A DNA stretch of 64,000 nucleotides. Origin: Arthrobacter oryzae (GTDB taxonomy: Bacteria; Actinomycetota; Actinomycetes; Actinomycetales; Micrococcaceae). Position numbers and translations under genes: made by a program. The stretch spans positions 186,001 to 250,000 of the forward strand of contig NZ_RBIR01000003.1 in the NCBI RefSeq assembly GCF_003634095.1, written 5' to 3'. Shown here piece after piece: positions 51,005 through 61,669 of the stretch (positions are counted from its first letter, which is position 1; each line of letters opens with the position of its first letter). A model generated the notes under the pieces. The model was given only the letters and a program-made list of their open reading frames with translations, did no database searches and was not told where the DNA came from.

Positions 51005-51946
51005 TCAGTTGGTGCCGGCGGCGGGACCGGCGGTCGCCGGGCGGGGTGCCATGCGGGCGGCGACCTTGACGGCGTCGAGGCTCGAGCCGACGTCGTGCAC
51101 GCGCACCGCCCAGGCGCCGCGGAAGGCGCTGATGGCAGTCACGGCCGCGGTGGCCGCGTCGCGTTCCACCGGCTGGGCGGCCTTGCCGGCCACGGTCAGG
51201 AGGCTGCCGAGGAAGCGCTTCCGGGAACCGGCGACGAGGACCTTGTGGCCCATGGCCTGCAGGACATCCAGCCGCTGCAGCAGCTCCCAGTTCTGGGCGT
51301 CGTTCTTGGCGAATCCGAGTCCCGGATCGACGATGATCTGCTCCGGGGCGACGCCGGCGGCGTAGAGCTTGTCGCGGACACCGGCGAGTTCCGTGACGAC
51401 GTCCCGGGCGACGTCACGGTAGTCCGTCAGGGCGTTCATGGTGCTGGCGTCGCCGCGGCGGTGCGTCAGGATGTACGGCACTTTGGTGCGGGCGGCCAGT
51501 TCCGCCATTTCCGGTTCCATGGTCAGGCCCGACACGTCGTTGATGATCGCGGCGCCTGCTGCCAGGGCCGCGGCGGCGGTGGCGGCGTGGGTGGTGTCGA
51601 TGCTGATCAGGGCCCCGGCCTTGACCAGGGCCTCGATGACCGGCAGGACCCGGCGCTGTTCCTCGTCGACGCCGACAGCGGTGGCACCCGGGCGGGTGGA
51701 TTCGCCGCCGACGTCGATGATGTCCGCCCCGGCGTAGAACATCCGCAGCCCGGCCGCGATCGCGGTGTCCGGCGTCGCGTGCGTCCCGCCGTCGCTGAAG
51801 GAATCAGGGGTGACGTTGAGGATTCCCATGACGAGCGTCCGGTCCGTGGGCAGGTCCTGGAACCTGGCCGCCGGGCGCGGCTTGCGCAGGACGGGCAGGG
51901 GCGAGGTTGCGGGGCCGGTACCTGGGGCCGCGGCTAGGGAGTCCAT
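51005..51946 (-). CDS. folP: Dihydropteroate synthase
   Basis: A 313-residue enzyme joining pABA to the pterin, and the sulfonamide target. VMGILNVTPDSFSDGG (first signature), DVGGESTRPGA (second), INDVSG, YILTHRRGD and DPGLGFAKNDAQNWELL are all present; the loop near VAGSRKRFLGSL completes the site. The ATG at 51946 is chosen; an open frame to 52090 overlaps folE. It starts 11 bases after folE. Confidence 0.96.
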   Translation of the reverse strand: MDSLAAAPGTGPATSPLPVLRKPRPAARFQDLPTDRTLVMGILNVTPDSFSDGGTHATPDTAIAAGLRMFYAGADIIDVGGESTRPGATAVGVDEEQRRVLPVIEALVKAGALISIDTTHAATAAAALAAGAAIINDVSGLTMEPEMAELAARTKVPYILTHRRGDASTMNALTDYRDVARDVVTELAGVRDKLYAAGVAPEQIIVDPGLGFAKNDAQNWELLQRLDVLQAMGHKVLVAGSRKRFLGSLLTVAGKAAQPVERDAATAAVTAISAFRGAWAVRVHDVGSSLDAVKVAARMAPRPATAGPAAGTN

Positions 51947-51957
51947 AGTCTGTTTTG

Positions 51958-52602
51958 TTACCTTCCGAGGATGAGGCTCATGGCTTCGGCGCGGGTGGCC
52001 GGATCGTGCAGCTGCCCGCGCACTGCGCTGGTGACGGTCTTGGCGCCGGGCTTGCGGATGCCCCGCATGGACATGCAGAGGTGTTCGCATTCGACGACGA
52101 CGATCGCGCCGCGCGGTTTGAGGTGGGTGACGAGGGCCTCCACGATCTGGGTGGTCAAACGCTCCTGGACCTGCGGGCGCCGGGCGAACATGTCCACCAC
52201 GCGGGCCAGCTTGCTCAGCCCCGTAACTTTCCCGTCGTGGGAGGGGATGTAGCCGACGTGGGCCACGCCGTGGAACGGCACCAGGTGGTGCTCGCAGGTG
52301 GAGTAGAACGGGATGTCCTTGACCAGCACGAGTTCCTCGTGGTCGAGGTCGAACGTGGTGGCCAGGATCTCGGCGGGGTCGTGGTGCAGCCCGGCAAACA
52401 TCTCCGCGTAGGCCTTGGCCACCCGCTTCGGGGTGTCCAGGAGCCCGCCGCGGTCCGGGTCCTCGCCGATGGCCAGCAGGATTTCCCGCACGGCCGCCTC
52501 GATCCGGGGACGGTCGACCTTGGGTTTTGCATGCTGGGCTTCCCCGTCCCCCGCCGGGGCAGCAGCGGGGGCGGGAACGTCGTCATCGAAGTTAGAAGTC
52601 AC
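51958..52602 (-). CDS. folE: GTP cyclohydrolase I
   Basis: A 214-residue FolE, first step of folate synthesis. Zinc and active-site motifs: [20 protein letters not shown] (Cys and His ligands), [22 protein letters not shown], and [20 protein letters not shown] with the second Cys. The start is a GTG at 52602, nine bases after the ftsH stop. N-terminal 30 residues are disordered. Confidence 0.96.
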   Translation of the reverse strand: MTSNFDDDVPAPAAAPAGDGEAQHAKPKVDRPRIEAAVREILLAIGEDPDRGGLLDTPKRVAKAYAEMFAGLHHDPAEILATTFDLDHEELVLVKDIPFYSTCEHHLVPFHGVAHVGYIPSHDGKVTGLSKLARVVDMFARRPQVQERLTTQIVEALVTHLKPRGAIVVVECEHLCMSMRGIRKPGAKTVTSAVRGQLHDPATRAEAMSLILGR

Positions 52603-52611
52603 AGAAGAAGC

Positions 52612-54678
52612 CTAGCCGGGAAGGCCGTCAGTCCCGATATCCGTCGCACCGCCCTGGAAGGACTCCTGTCCGGGGACACCCTGGGCATGCGGCGGCCGGG
52701 CATCCAGCGGCTCTTCGAGCCGTGCCTGGGTGGCTTCCTCCTGCGCTTCACGTTCCGCCTTCTCGCGGCGGGACTCCACCGGGCCGGCGGACTGGACAGG
52801 ACGGGTCTCCTTGGAGAGCCAAACTTCGCGGAAATCGCGCTTACGGATGTTGGTGAAGACCTGCGCGATTTCGGCCTGGTTCAGCGTTTCGCGTTCGAGC
52901 AGTTCCAGCGCCAGCTCGTCCAGGACGTCCCGGTTCTCGGTCAGGATCGCGTAGGCCTCATCGTGCGCGCCGTCGATCAGGCGGCGCACCTCCTCATCGA
53001 CGATGTAGGCGATCTGGTCCGAGTAGTTCCGCTCGTGGCCGGCGTCGCGGCCGAGGAAGGGCTCGCCGCCGCCCTGGCCGAGCCGCACGGACCCGACCCG
53101 TTCGCTCATGCCGAACTCGGTGACCATCTTCCGGGCGATCCCGGTGGCCTTCTCGATGTCGTTGGACGCGCCCGTGGACGGATCGTGGAAGACGAGTTCC
53201 TCCGCGACGCGGCCTCCCATGGCGTACGCCATCTGGTCGAGGAGTTCGTTGCGGGTGATGGAGTACTTGTCGTTTTCCGGGACCACCATGGTGTAGCCCA
53301 GGGCACGGCCGCGGGGCAGGATGGTGATCTTGGTGACCGGGGAGGAGTTCCGCAGGGCCGCCGCGACCAGGGCGTGGCCGCCCTCGTGGTAGGCGGTGAC
53401 CTTGCGTTCGTGTTCCTTCATGACCCGGCTGCGCTTCTGCGGGCCGGCCATGACGCGGTCGATCGCCTCGTCGAGGGCGCGGTCATCGATCAGGTTCGCG
53501 TTGGAGCGGGCCGTCAGCAGGGCGGCCTCGTTCAGGACGTTGGCCAGGTCCGCGCCCGTGTAACCGGGGGTCTTCTTGGCAACGGCCTTGAGGTCGACGC
53601 CGGGAGCCATCGGCTTGCCCTTGGCGTGCACCTGCAGGATCTGGTCGCGGCCGATCAGGTCGGGCGCCTCCACCGAGATCTGCCGGTCGAAGCGGCCGGG
53701 ACGCAGCAGGGCCGGGTCCAGGACGTCGGGGCGGTTGGTGGCGGCAATCAGGATGACGTTCGTCTTGACGTCGAAGCCGTCCATCTCGACCAGAAGCTGG
53801 TTGAGGGTCTGCTCGCGCTCGTCGTTGCCGCCGCCGATTCCGGCGCCGCGGTGCCGGCCGACGGCGTCGATTTCATCGACGAAGATGATGGCCGGGGCGT
53901 TGGCCTTGGCCTGCTCGAAGAGGTCGCGGACGCGGGAGGCGCCGACGCCGACGAACATTTCCACGAAGTCGGAACCGGAGATGGAGAAGAAAGGCACGCC
54001 GGCCTCGCCGGCGACGGCGCGGGCCAGGAGGGTCTTGCCGGTGCCCGGAGGGCCGTACAGCAGCACGCCCTTGGGGATTTTGGCCCCGACGGCCTGGAAC
54101 TTGGCCGGTTCCTGCAGGAATTCCTTGATCTCCTCGAGTTCCTCGACGGCCTCATCGGCGCCGGCGACATCGCTGAAGGTCACCTGGGGCATGTCCTTGT
54201 TCACGAGCTTGGCCTTGGATTTGCCGAACTGCATGACCTTGGATCCGCCGCCCTGCATCCGGGAGAGCAGGAACCAGAACAGGACGCCGAGCAGGAGCAC
54301 GGGCACCAGGAGGGAGAAGAGTCCGGAGAACCAGTTGTTTTCGATCGGCTGGTCGGTGAAGCCGCCGGACGGCTTGGCGTCCGTGACGGCTTTGACGACG
54401 TCCTGGGCGCGGGCGTTCACGTAGTAGAACTGGACGTTCTTGCCCTTGTCCTGGCCGTCGACCTGCAGGTTGTCCTTCAGGACCAGGTCCACGCGGTTCT
54501 CGGCGTCGAAGATCTTGGCCTGATCAACCTTGCCCCCGGAAGTCAGCAGCTCCAGGCCCTTGTCCGTGTCGATCCGGCTGGCGCCGCCCGGCGCCAAAGT
54601 GGCAAAGGCCAGCAGCAGCATGGCCACTACGACGACAATCCAGATGCCCGGGCCCTTGAAGAAACTCTTAGCTTTCAT
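52612..54678 (-). CDS. ftsH: ATP-dependent zinc metalloprotease FtsH
   Basis: A 688-residue membrane AAA+ protease. Two membrane helices (residues about 9-27 and 118-138) flank the external domain; the AAA domain has [19 protein letters not shown], Walker [16 protein letters not shown] and the second region of homology [19 protein letters not shown]; the zinc site is [14 protein letters not shown] (HExxH). The C terminus is a charged low-complexity tail. Full length. It sits between hpt and folE, as in other actinobacteria. Confidence 0.97.
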   Translation of the reverse strand: MKAKSFFKGPGIWIVVVVAMLLLAFATLAPGGASRIDTDKGLELLTSGGKVDQAKIFDAENRVDLVLKDNLQVDGQDKGKNVQFYYVNARAQDVVKAVTDAKPSGGFTDQPIENNWFSGLFSLLVPVLLLGVLFWFLLSRMQGGGSKVMQFGKSKAKLVNKDMPQVTFSDVAGADEAVEELEEIKEFLQEPAKFQAVGAKIPKGVLLYGPPGTGKTLLARAVAGEAGVPFFSISGSDFVEMFVGVGASRVRDLFEQAKANAPAIIFVDEIDAVGRHRGAGIGGGNDEREQTLNQLLVEMDGFDVKTNVILIAATNRPDVLDPALLRPGRFDRQISVEAPDLIGRDQILQVHAKGKPMAPGVDLKAVAKKTPGYTGADLANVLNEAALLTARSNANLIDDRALDEAIDRVMAGPQKRSRVMKEHERKVTAYHEGGHALVAAALRNSSPVTKITILPRGRALGYTMVVPENDKYSITRNELLDQMAYAMGGRVAEELVFHDPSTGASNDIEKATGIARKMVTEFGMSERVGSVRLGQGGGEPFLGRDAGHERNYSDQIAYIVDEEVRRLIDGAHDEAYAILTENRDVLDELALELLERETLNQAEIAQVFTNIRKRDFREVWLSKETRPVQSAGPVESRREKAEREAQEEATQARLEEPLDARPPHAQGVPGQESFQGGATDIGTDGLPG

Positions 54679-54875
54679 CTGTGCGGGGCTGGCCCCGTCC
54701 CTCCTGGTAGTGCTGCACGGCGACCGTTCTGCGCGCGTGTGGTGCTGCGTCAGGTTCTAGCTATACACCGTCGCACTAACTCACGCACGGTGCAGGGCAA
54801 AAGTTCCCTGTGGGCGTAGCGGGGCCAGGCGTCCCGCCGCCCGCCGCGGGGCGGGGGCGCCTGCGGGTGAACGAT

Positions 54876-55427
54876 TTACTCGTAAACGTGCGGTGCCAGG
54901 GTGCCGACGAAGTCCAGGTTGCGGTACTTCTCGGCGTAGTCCAGGCCGTACCCGACGACGAACTCGTTGGGGATGTCGTAGCCGACGTACTTGACGTCGA
55001 TCTTGACCTTCGCGGCCGTGGGCTTGCGGAAGGCGGTGCAGATTTCCACCGAGGCTGTGCCGCGGGATTCCAGGTTGGTCTTGAGCCAGGACAGCGTGAG
55101 GCCGGAGTCGATGATGTCCTCGACGATCAGGACGTCTTTGCCCATGAGGTCGGTGTCGAGGTCCTTCAGGATCCGCACCACGCCGGAGGACTGGGTGCCG
55201 GAACCATAGGACGAGACGGCCATCCAATCCATGGAGACGTGGGTGTGCAGTGCGCGGGCCAGGTCTGCCATGACCATGACGGCTCCCTTGAGCACGCCGA
55301 CGATCAGGAGGTCGCGGCCCGCGTAGTCCTCGTCGATCTGCGCCGCGAGTTCGGTGATCCGTTGCTGGATCTGTTCCTTGGTGTAGAGAACGTGCTTAAG
55401 GTCTGCCTGGACGTCGTTTGAATCCAC
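54876..55427 (-). CDS. hpt: Hypoxanthine phosphoribosyltransferase
   Basis: A 183-residue purine salvage enzyme. The PRPP loop is [19 protein letters not shown], the flexible loop [13 protein letters not shown], the PPi loop [15 protein letters not shown], and [25 protein letters not shown] is the usual C terminus. The start is GTG 55427 (spaced eight bases from AGGAG) or TTG 55430. Downstream of tilS by about 30 bases. Confidence 0.95.
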   Translation of the reverse strand: MDSNDVQADLKHVLYTKEQIQQRITELAAQIDEDYAGRDLLIVGVLKGAVMVMADLARALHTHVSMDWMAVSSYGSGTQSSGVVRILKDLDTDLMGKDVLIVEDIIDSGLTLSWLKTNLESRGTASVEICTAFRKPTAAKVKIDVKYVGYDIPNEFVVGYGLDYAEKYRNLDFVGTLAPHVYE

Positions 55428-55456
55428 CAATGGCTCCTGTGTAGATGCGGGTGCGA

Positions 55457-56587
55457 CTATTTTCGGGGCGGCTGTTGAGGCCGGAATACAAGCTTCCCAC
55501 AGCGGGCGGCCTCGCGGGGAACACCGGAGGGGGCGGACGGTTCCTCCGCGAGGAGCTGCGCGAGCGAGAGCCGGTAGACGCTGACGGCGCCGGGAAGCTC
55601 CACCGGGCCGGCCGATCCCTGCCGGCGCAGCAACGCTTCGGCCGCGAGCAGGCGCTGGTAGCTGGGCTGCTGGCCGCCGACGGCGGCGGCCGCCTTGGCG
55701 ATCACCCGGAACCTCACGGCCGGCGCAAGATCCCGCAGCGCGGCCTCCGGCAGGCTGATCGCCTCCCCGTCCTGCTGCCGCAGCGCCTCAAAGGTGTCGT
55801 TCGCCACGTCCTCCAGGTAATCGGCGTCCAGCTGAAGGATCGCGGCCGTGCGGGCGAGGGATTCTGCGACGCCCGGGCCGAGCTTTTCCTCCAGCAGGGG
55901 CAGCACTTCAACCCGGGTCCGGGAGCGGGCGAAGGCGGGATCGGTATTGGAAGGGTCGTGCCAGGGCTCCAAGGCCTCCACCCGGCAGATCTCCAGGGTG
56001 TCCGCGCGGCGCAGGCCCAGGAAGGGGCGCAGGAGCCGCCCGCGGGAGGGCCGCATCCCGGCCAGCGACCGGGTGCCGGAACCGCGCGCGAGTCCCAGCA
56101 GAACCTGTTCGGCCTGGTCATCGAGGGTGTGGCCGAGCAGGATCACCCCCGCGCCGGTCTCCTCCGCGGCGGCGTCGAGGGCCGCATGGCGGGCCTCCCG
56201 GGCGGCCGCCTCGGGGCCCATGCCGGTGGCGGCGACGTCGACGGTCCTGATCTGGACCGGAGAGAGACCCAGGTCCTCGAGTGTTCGGGCCGTGGCGGCG
56301 GCCACCCGGGCCGAGCCCGGCTGCAGCTGATGGTCCACCACGACTGCGCCGATGCACACGGGGTGGCCGTCCACATGGCCCCGGCGGCCGAAATAGGCGG
56401 CGACGGCGGCGAGAGCCAGCGAGTCCGGGCCTCCGCTGCAGGCGACCAGGACACGTTCCGGGTAGCCGGCACCGGCCAGGGCGTCCTGCAGCATCTTCCG
56501 CGCGGTGCCGACCACCGGCGCGAGGCGGCCGGGCCGGCGTCGTCCGCTGGAAACTGACGTCGGACCTGCGGGGGTGCGGGTAGTCAT
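55457..56587 (-). CDS. tilS: tRNA(Ile)-lysidine synthetase TilS
   Basis: A 376-residue enzyme that converts the wobble C of tRNA-Ile(CAU) to lysidine. The PP-loop ATP site is [41 protein letters not shown] and [27 protein letters not shown] are characteristic blocks. The C-terminal TilS domains are present in shortened form. ATG 56587, five bases after the zincin stop. Confidence 0.95.
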   Translation of the reverse strand: MTTRTPAGPTSVSSGRRRPGRLAPVVGTARKMLQDALAGAGYPERVLVACSGGPDSLALAAVAAYFGRRGHVDGHPVCIGAVVVDHQLQPGSARVAAATARTLEDLGLSPVQIRTVDVAATGMGPEAAAREARHAALDAAAEETGAGVILLGHTLDDQAEQVLLGLARGSGTRSLAGMRPSRGRLLRPFLGLRRADTLEICRVEALEPWHDPSNTDPAFARSRTRVEVLPLLEEKLGPGVAESLARTAAILQLDADYLEDVANDTFEALRQQDGEAISLPEAALRDLAPAVRFRVIAKAAAAVGGQQPSYQRLLAAEALLRRQGSAGPVELPGAVSVYRLSLAQLLAEEPSAPSGVPREAARCGKLVFRPQQPPRK

Positions 56588-56592
56588 GGCAG

Positions 56593-57753
56593 CTAGAGGC
56601 CCATCCGCTCAAGCCAGAGCTTGGAGTCGTGGATCTCGGGTTCCGTGGGGAGATGGTCGGCGGACTCCCAGACTTTGTTGAAGCCTTCCATGCCGGCGGC
56701 GGCGACCACTTCCCGGACAAACTTGGAACCGTCGCTGTACTGGCGCATCTTGGCGTCAAGGCCGAGGAGGCTGCGGATGAATTTCTCAATCACGCCGCGG
56801 TCCTTGCCGCGGGCGTTGAAACGCTGCCGGATGGTCTTCACCGACGGGACAATGCTGGCGTCAACGGCATCCATGACCACGTTGGCGTGGCCTTCGAGCA
56901 GGCTCATGAGGGCAGTCAGGCGGGACAACGCCGCCTTCTCCTCCGGGTTCTGGAGCAGGTCCAGGATGGCGCCCCGGCCGGGGGCCGCGCCGGGGGCCGC
57001 GCGGTCCTTCAGCGACTTCGCGGCCGCGGAGGCCCGTTCCATGAGGGAGTCGACGTTGCCGAGCAACTGGCCGCTGAGGTTTTCAATTTCATCCAGCATG
57101 TGGTGCCGCAGCCACGGGGCGGCGGCGAACTGCACCCGGTGGGTCTGCTCGTGGAGGCAGACCCAGAGCCGGAAGTCCGCGGGTTCGACGTTCAGTTCCC
57201 GTTCCACGGAGATGATGTTCGGCGCCACGAGCAGCAGTCGGCCGGCGGCGGGGGTGGTGGAGTTTTCTGCCAGCGCGGAGAAAGGATCGTACTGGCCGAG
57301 GACTTTGCTGGAGAGGAAGGCCAGGATGGCGCCGAGCTGGCTGCCGGTGATGGCGCCGCTGACGCTGGCGGCTCCGGGGGTGACGGATCCGCGGCCCTCG
57401 AGCATTTTCTCCATGGCCGGCCCGAGCATGACGGCAAAGCTTTGCGTGTTGGCTTTGGCCCAGGAGGCGCGGTCCACCACCAGGACCTCGGAGTCGCGCA
57501 GGTCCCGGGCGGCGTCAAGGCCCGTGATGTCGTGGACGTGCGGCACGGCAATGTCCGCCATGAGCCGCAGGTTCTCGACGGCGGCGCCGATCTCAGCGGC
57601 GCCCAAGACGGGACCGGCCGGTGTCAGCCGGGCAGCCGTGGACGCGGCCAGATCCCAGTTGATGAGGCCCGGCGCCTGGCCCGAGGCCCTGCTTGACGGC
57701 TCGCTGGATGTCTGGCTTGATGTCTCGCGTGCAGAGGACTCCATGTGGTCCAT
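56593..57753 (-). CDS. DUF2342 zinc-dependent metalloprotease-like protein
   Basis: A 386-residue zincin of the actinobacterial DUF2342 (Zincin_2) family, once named coenzyme F420 biosynthesis-associated. The active-site motif is VCLHEQTHRVQFAAAPWL (HExxH), with LLLVAPNIISVERELN before it and MSLLEGHANVVMDAV after. An AAPG duplication (from a GC-rich 12-base repeat) sits in the helical middle. No signal peptide. The N-terminal 25 residues are Ser-rich; the start may be ATG 57753, ATG 57744 or TTG 57774. Same position as Rv3626c. Confidence 0.9.
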   Translation of the reverse strand: MDHMESSARETSSQTSSEPSSRASGQAPGLINWDLAASTAARLTPAGPVLGAAEIGAAVENLRLMADIAVPHVHDITGLDAARDLRDSEVLVVDRASWAKANTQSFAVMLGPAMEKMLEGRGSVTPGAASVSGAITGSQLGAILAFLSSKVLGQYDPFSALAENSTTPAAGRLLLVAPNIISVERELNVEPADFRLWVCLHEQTHRVQFAAAPWLRHHMLDEIENLSGQLLGNVDSLMERASAAAKSLKDRAAPGAAPGRGAILDLLQNPEEKAALSRLTALMSLLEGHANVVMDAVDASIVPSVKTIRQRFNARGKDRGVIEKFIRSLLGLDAKMRQYSDGSKFVREVVAAAGMEGFNKVWESADHLPTEPEIHDSKLWLERMGL

Positions 57754-57888
57754 CAGATCACAGGGGCCCGACAATGCGCCTTAATTTTCGCTGACCGGCG
57801 AACCCTCCGCGCCGATCGAGGACCCGGTAAATGTAACGGGGCCCGGCGGACACCCGGTCCTAAGGGGTTCCAAGCGGTCCTCTGGCCG

Positions 57889-59385
57889 TCAGCGGCACCC
57901 GCAGCCGGCCAGGACGGAGGCGGAGCGGTCCAGTGCGGCCTTGTTCGCGGCGCCGGGGGTGAGCCCGTTGCCGACGAAGGAAAAGACCAGGAGCCGGCCG
58001 TCCGCGTCGACGACGTAGCCGCTCAGCGCAATGACCGTGTTCAACGTGCCTGTCTTGGCGCGGACCAGCCCGGCGCCGGCGGCGGACGCCGCGTCCGTGT
58101 ACCGGTCCTCCAGGGTGCCGGTGAGCCCGGCAACAGGGAAACCGGCGAGGGCGGCCCGCAGCCGGGTGTCCGGCCCCGAGGTCATGGCCCGGACGACGTC
58201 GGTGAGTTGCCGGGCCGAAACCTGGTTGGCCAGGGCCAGCCCGGAGACATCCGCGGCCCGGAGGCCATCTGTGGGGACGCCCATGTCCTTGACCTGCTGC
58301 AGCACGGCGGCAATGGCGTCCTTGCCGCTGCCGGCCCGGCCGGCGCCGCGGGCGGTCATCCGGCCCATGACCTCGGCGAGGTAGTTGTCCGAGGTCTGCA
58401 GCATGAGGTCCAACTGCTCCCCCACCGTGGCGGACTGGACCTCGGCCAGGACTTTGGCCCCCTCCGGCGAGGCGCCGGGCCGCACCCGGGTGACGCCGGG
58501 CGCCACGGACAGTCCGGCGGACGCTGCGGCCTCGGTGAGCCGGGCCGCGAACGTCTGGGCGGCGGTCATGGCGGGGTCCTGCGGGCGGGGTCCGGTGGTC
58601 TTGGCGGGATCGAACCTGGCCGAGTTCAGCGCCAGCGGGTACAGCGGGGCCATTTCACCGGCGGCGACGTCCTCGGGGCTCCAGGCCTGGCTGAGCGGCG
58701 GGCCGCTGAAGAGGGAGTCATCGAGCAGGACGGTGATTGTGCCGGCGGCGCCGTGGCCTGCGCCGTCTTGGAGGGCCCGGACGGTGGCACGGGCCAGCGT
58801 GGCGAGTCCGGCACGGCCCAGAACGGCGCCGGGATCGGAGTCGCCGGCCCCCAGGAGCACGTCGCCCCCGCCGGTCAGGACCACCGATCCCGCCGTGGGC
58901 CCGGCGACCACCCGGGTGCTGAAGCGCCGCTCCGGGCCCAGGACGCGCAGGGCGGCGCTGGCTGTGAGGAGTTTCATGTTCGACGCCGGAACGCGGGCCT
59001 TGTCGGCGGAGCGCTCGAAGAGCACCTGCCCCGTGGCAGCGTCCTGGACGATGCCGGTGAAGGTGCCGCCGCCGTCGGTCTTTAGCGTCTGGTTGAGCCT
59101 GGCCGCGAGGGTGCCGGCGGCGGGAACTGGCGCGGTGCCGGCGAGGGGCCCGAGTCCGCCGGAACCCGTGCCGGGAGTGCTCAGCGTGGCGGGGACCTGC
59201 TGCCAGGGCGGCGCTGTCAGCGAAGCGTCCGAGGCCCGGTCCGGGCCGAGGAATGCCGGGGCGATCGCGACGCCGGCCGGCAGCGCCACGGCCACCACCA
59301 GGAGGGTTTGGAGCAGCAGCGCGGCGATCCCGCGGAACCTGCCGGGCACCGGTCCGGTGCCCGCGGGGCTGGTGCTCGGTTTCAT
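57889..59385 (-). CDS. dacB: D-alanyl-D-alanine carboxypeptidase/endopeptidase (PBP4 type)
   Basis: A 498-residue S13 peptidase. An N-terminal membrane segment (LLLQTLLVVAVALPAGVAIAP) leads to the catalytic domain with SxxK in VPASNMKLLTASAALR, SxN in QTSDNYLAEVMGRM and KTG in RAKTGTLNTVIALSGYV. It trims peptidoglycan stem peptides outside the cell. The ATG at 59385 was preferred over a GTG at 59421. Same neighbourhood as Rv3627c; divergent from ppa. Confidence 0.95.
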   Translation of the reverse strand: MKPSTSPAGTGPVPGRFRGIAALLLQTLLVVAVALPAGVAIAPAFLGPDRASDASLTAPPWQQVPATLSTPGTGSGGLGPLAGTAPVPAAGTLAARLNQTLKTDGGGTFTGIVQDAATGQVLFERSADKARVPASNMKLLTASAALRVLGPERRFSTRVVAGPTAGSVVLTGGGDVLLGAGDSDPGAVLGRAGLATLARATVRALQDGAGHGAAGTITVLLDDSLFSGPPLSQAWSPEDVAAGEMAPLYPLALNSARFDPAKTTGPRPQDPAMTAAQTFAARLTEAAASAGLSVAPGVTRVRPGASPEGAKVLAEVQSATVGEQLDLMLQTSDNYLAEVMGRMTARGAGRAGSGKDAIAAVLQQVKDMGVPTDGLRAADVSGLALANQVSARQLTDVVRAMTSGPDTRLRAALAGFPVAGLTGTLEDRYTDAASAAGAGLVRAKTGTLNTVIALSGYVVDADGRLLVFSFVGNGLTPGAANKAALDRSASVLAGCGCR

Positions 59386-59527
59386 GATGCTGCCTGGTCC
59401 TTCGTCCTGAAATGTCCCCACTAGTTCCTGAAACCAGCGCCTCTCGCTATATCCTCAATAGTAGTCGGCGGCACCGACAGCCTTTACGCGCGTGCCGCGC
59501 ACCCCTGAATTCGTCAAGGAGCATTCC

Positions 59528-60019
59528 ATGAAGCATGACGTGACTATCGAGATCCCCAAGGGATCCCGCGTCAAGTACGAAGTCGACCACGAGACGGGCC
59601 GCGTCCGCCTGGACCGCGTCCTGTTCACGTCGATGCAGTACCCCACCCACTACGGTTTCTTCGAGAACACCCTGGGTGAGGACGGAGATCCGCTGGACGC
59701 GCTGGTGCTCCTGCAGGACTTCGACCTCTACCCCGGCGTGATCGTCGAGTCCCGCCCGATCGGCGTGTTCAACATGACCGACGACGGCGGCGGAGACGCC
59801 AAGGTCCTGTGCGTTCCGACCGACGCCCGGTTCGACCACATCCAGGAAATCAGTGATGTCAGCGAGTTCCTGATCAGGGAAATCGAGCACTTCTTCACCC
59901 GCTACAAGGACCTGGAGCCGGGCAAGTGGGTCAAGGCCGAAGGATGGGGCGACCGTGCCGCGGCCGAAGCCGAACTTGAGGCCTCCATCAAGCGCTACGT
60001 TCCGGCAGCCGGACACTGA
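59528..60019 (+). CDS. ppa: Inorganic pyrophosphatase
   Basis: A 163-residue type I soluble pyrophosphatase. [27 protein letters not shown], then [20 protein letters not shown] (the D-x-D-P-x-D metal site) and [17 protein letters not shown] are the family motifs. The ATG at 59528 is preceded by AAGGAGCATTCC. Monocistronic, ended by palindromic element copy 3. Confidence 0.97.
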   Translation: MKHDVTIEIPKGSRVKYEVDHETGRVRLDRVLFTSMQYPTHYGFFENTLGEDGDPLDALVLLQDFDLYPGVIVESRPIGVFNMTDDGGGDAKVLCVPTDARFDHIQEISDVSEFLIREIEHFFTRYKDLEPGKWVKAEGWGDRAAAEAELEASIKRYVPAAGH

Positions 60020-60034
60020 TCGCACCTGCACTCC

Positions 60035-60095
60035 AACGCGGGGTCATTTACCGCCCATCCGACCTTCCGGAATGGGCCGTAAATGACCCCGCGTT
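60035..60095. repeat. Covarying palindromic element, copy 3
   Basis: 24-base arms (60035-60058 with 60072-60095) with a single C-C mismatch, beginning AACGCGGGGTCATTTACC. The outer stem equals the other copies; the inner bases TTTACCG pair with CGTAAA. TTTCTTT follows on the plus strand, so it can terminate ppa. Confidence 0.88.
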
Positions 60096-60120
60096 TCTTT
60101 AAACGAGGGAGGGCGCAACG

Positions 60121-60876
60121 GTGAGGACCCTTGGCGTTGACCTCGCTGCGGCCGCGAAGAAGACGGCGGTGGCCGTCGTCGAATGGGCCGACGGGGCGGC
60201 GCACCTGGCGCATCTGTCCCTGGACCTCGTCGACGAGGAGATCGTCCGCCTCTTCGGCACCAGCGACATGACGGGGATCGACTGCCCGCTCGGCTGGCCA
60301 GACGCCTTCCTGCCCTTCATCGCCGCGCACCTGGCGTTCGACGCCGGGCCGGTGCTCGAGCACGACGGGATCGAGGGCCGCCGACTCCTCGCCTACCGGG
60401 ACACCGACCGGTTCGTCACGGGCAGAACCGGGCTGATTCCGCTCAGCGTCTCCGCCGACCGCCTGGCGCACCCGGCCATGCGGTGCGCCGTGATCCAGGC
60501 CAAGATCGCCCGTGACGCGGGCCCGCAGGCCCGGGACGGATCCGGCCGCCTCGCGGAGGTGTATCCGGCGGCGTCCCTGAAAGGATGGGGGATCCACGCC
60601 CGCGGCTACAAGGGACGCGGGGCCCCGGAAACGGAACGGCTGTCCGAGGCCCTGGCGGACCTCACCCTCAAGGCCCCGTGGCTGGACCTGGCGGGCTACC
60701 GGGATGACCTCGCGGCGTCCGATGACATGTTTGATGCCCTCATCGCCTCGCTCACGGCCCGCGCCGTCAGCCTGGGGCACACGCTGCGTCCCGACGCCGG
60801 CCACGCCGCGGCGGCCCTGAGCGAGGGGTGGATCCATCTGCCGGCCTGCCCGCTCCCGGCCCTCGCGGGCACGTAG
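60121..60876 (+). CDS. DUF429 family protein
   Basis: A 251-residue protein with an RNase H-like start: TLGVDLAAAAKKTAVAVVEW, then TGIDCPLGWPDAFLPF and RRLLAYRDTDRFV. The C-terminal part reads DDLAASDDMFDALIASLTARA. This is the DUF429 pattern (predicted nuclease-like fold); biochemical function unknown. The GTG at 60121 follows GAGGGAGGGCGCAACG. It starts 26 bases after palindromic element copy 3. Confidence 0.87.
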   Translation: MRTLGVDLAAAAKKTAVAVVEWADGAAHLAHLSLDLVDEEIVRLFGTSDMTGIDCPLGWPDAFLPFIAAHLAFDAGPVLEHDGIEGRRLLAYRDTDRFVTGRTGLIPLSVSADRLAHPAMRCAVIQAKIARDAGPQARDGSGRLAEVYPAASLKGWGIHARGYKGRGAPETERLSEALADLTLKAPWLDLAGYRDDLAASDDMFDALIASLTARAVSLGHTLRPDAGHAAAALSEGWIHLPACPLPALAGT

Positions 60877-60957
60877 CCGGCGACTGTTACGGCCCCGGCG
60901 CTGCGGGCCGGGACGCAACTTGCCCCCCAACTAGCACCGGGTAGTGTGGCATCCAGA

Positions 60958-61557
60958 ATGTTCACGCTGACCATCAATCAAACCGACAGCCGGCGCGACG
61001 GCGACCGTGTGCCGCAGCTCCTCAAGGACCTGCGGCACATTCCGGCGCGCCTCGATTTCGACCGTTCCGTGGAGGACGAGGTCCAGGGCATCCTGGACTG
61101 TCCGCATCAGGCGGTGGAGGCGGCCATGATTGCCCTGCGCAGCGGCAGCTGGTACGTGGGAATCGGGGTTGGCCCGGTGAACGAGCCGCTGCCCAACCAG
61201 ATCAAGGACGCCTCCGGCCACGGGCTGATCTATGCCCGGCGTGCCGTGGACCGCCTGCGCAACGGAAAGGACCGTGTCCGGGTGGCCGTGGAGGGTCCGC
61301 TGGCCGATCTCGCTGCGGAGGCGGAGGCCGTCCTGCGCCTCCTGGGCCACATAGTGCAGGACCGGAGCCAGGCTGAATGGCGGGTGCTGGACCTGCTCAC
61401 GCCGGGTGTCCGGGGCCAGCAGAAGGCGGTGGCCATGGAGCTCGGGATCACCACCCAGGCCGTGAGCAAGGCCGTGGCCAGGTCCCAGTGGAACGAAGAG
61501 CACGCGGCACGCCCCGCGGCGGCCCGGCTTCTGGGCCTCATCCTCGACGTCCGCTAG
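60958..61557 (+). CDS. SatD-like or winged-helix DNA-binding protein
   Basis: A 199-residue protein. The N-terminal half (MFTLTINQTDSRRDGDRVPQ) resembles SatD-like proteins, with IALRSGSWYVGIGVGPVNEPLP and DASGHGLIYARRAVDRLRN. The C-terminal part has a helix-turn-helix: AEWRVLDLLTPGVRGQQKAVAMELGITTQAVSKAVARSQW. It could sense and regulate, but nothing in the neighbourhood names a target. The ATG at 60958 is preferred to a GTG at 60946. The function is not established. Confidence 0.75.
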   Translation: MFTLTINQTDSRRDGDRVPQLLKDLRHIPARLDFDRSVEDEVQGILDCPHQAVEAAMIALRSGSWYVGIGVGPVNEPLPNQIKDASGHGLIYARRAVDRLRNGKDRVRVAVEGPLADLAAEAEAVLRLLGHIVQDRSQAEWRVLDLLTPGVRGQQKAVAMELGITTQAVSKAVARSQWNEEHAARPAAARLLGLILDVR

Positions 61558-61612
61558 CCCGCACAGCCCGGTTTAGGGCCGCCCGCCCGCCGTCCTCTGG
61601 AGCCGACCCTGC

Positions 61613-61669
61613 AGGAGGCTGCGAAGCACGGGCGGGGGGACGTCCCCCTAGAGGAGGCTGCGAAGCACG
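61613..61669. repeat. 18-base direct repeat at the HAD gene end
   Basis: AGGAGGCTGCGAAGCACG occurs at 61613-61630 and again at 61652-61669, where it encodes the last residues of the HAD protein (HVLRSLL). The 39-base period suggests a local duplication of the gene's 3' end. Confidence 0.8.

Noticed and set aside
51955..54819. 954-residue ORF antisense to folE and ftsH
   Set aside because: Shadow frame of two well-supported genes; no domain and repetitive Gly/Val/Asp composition.
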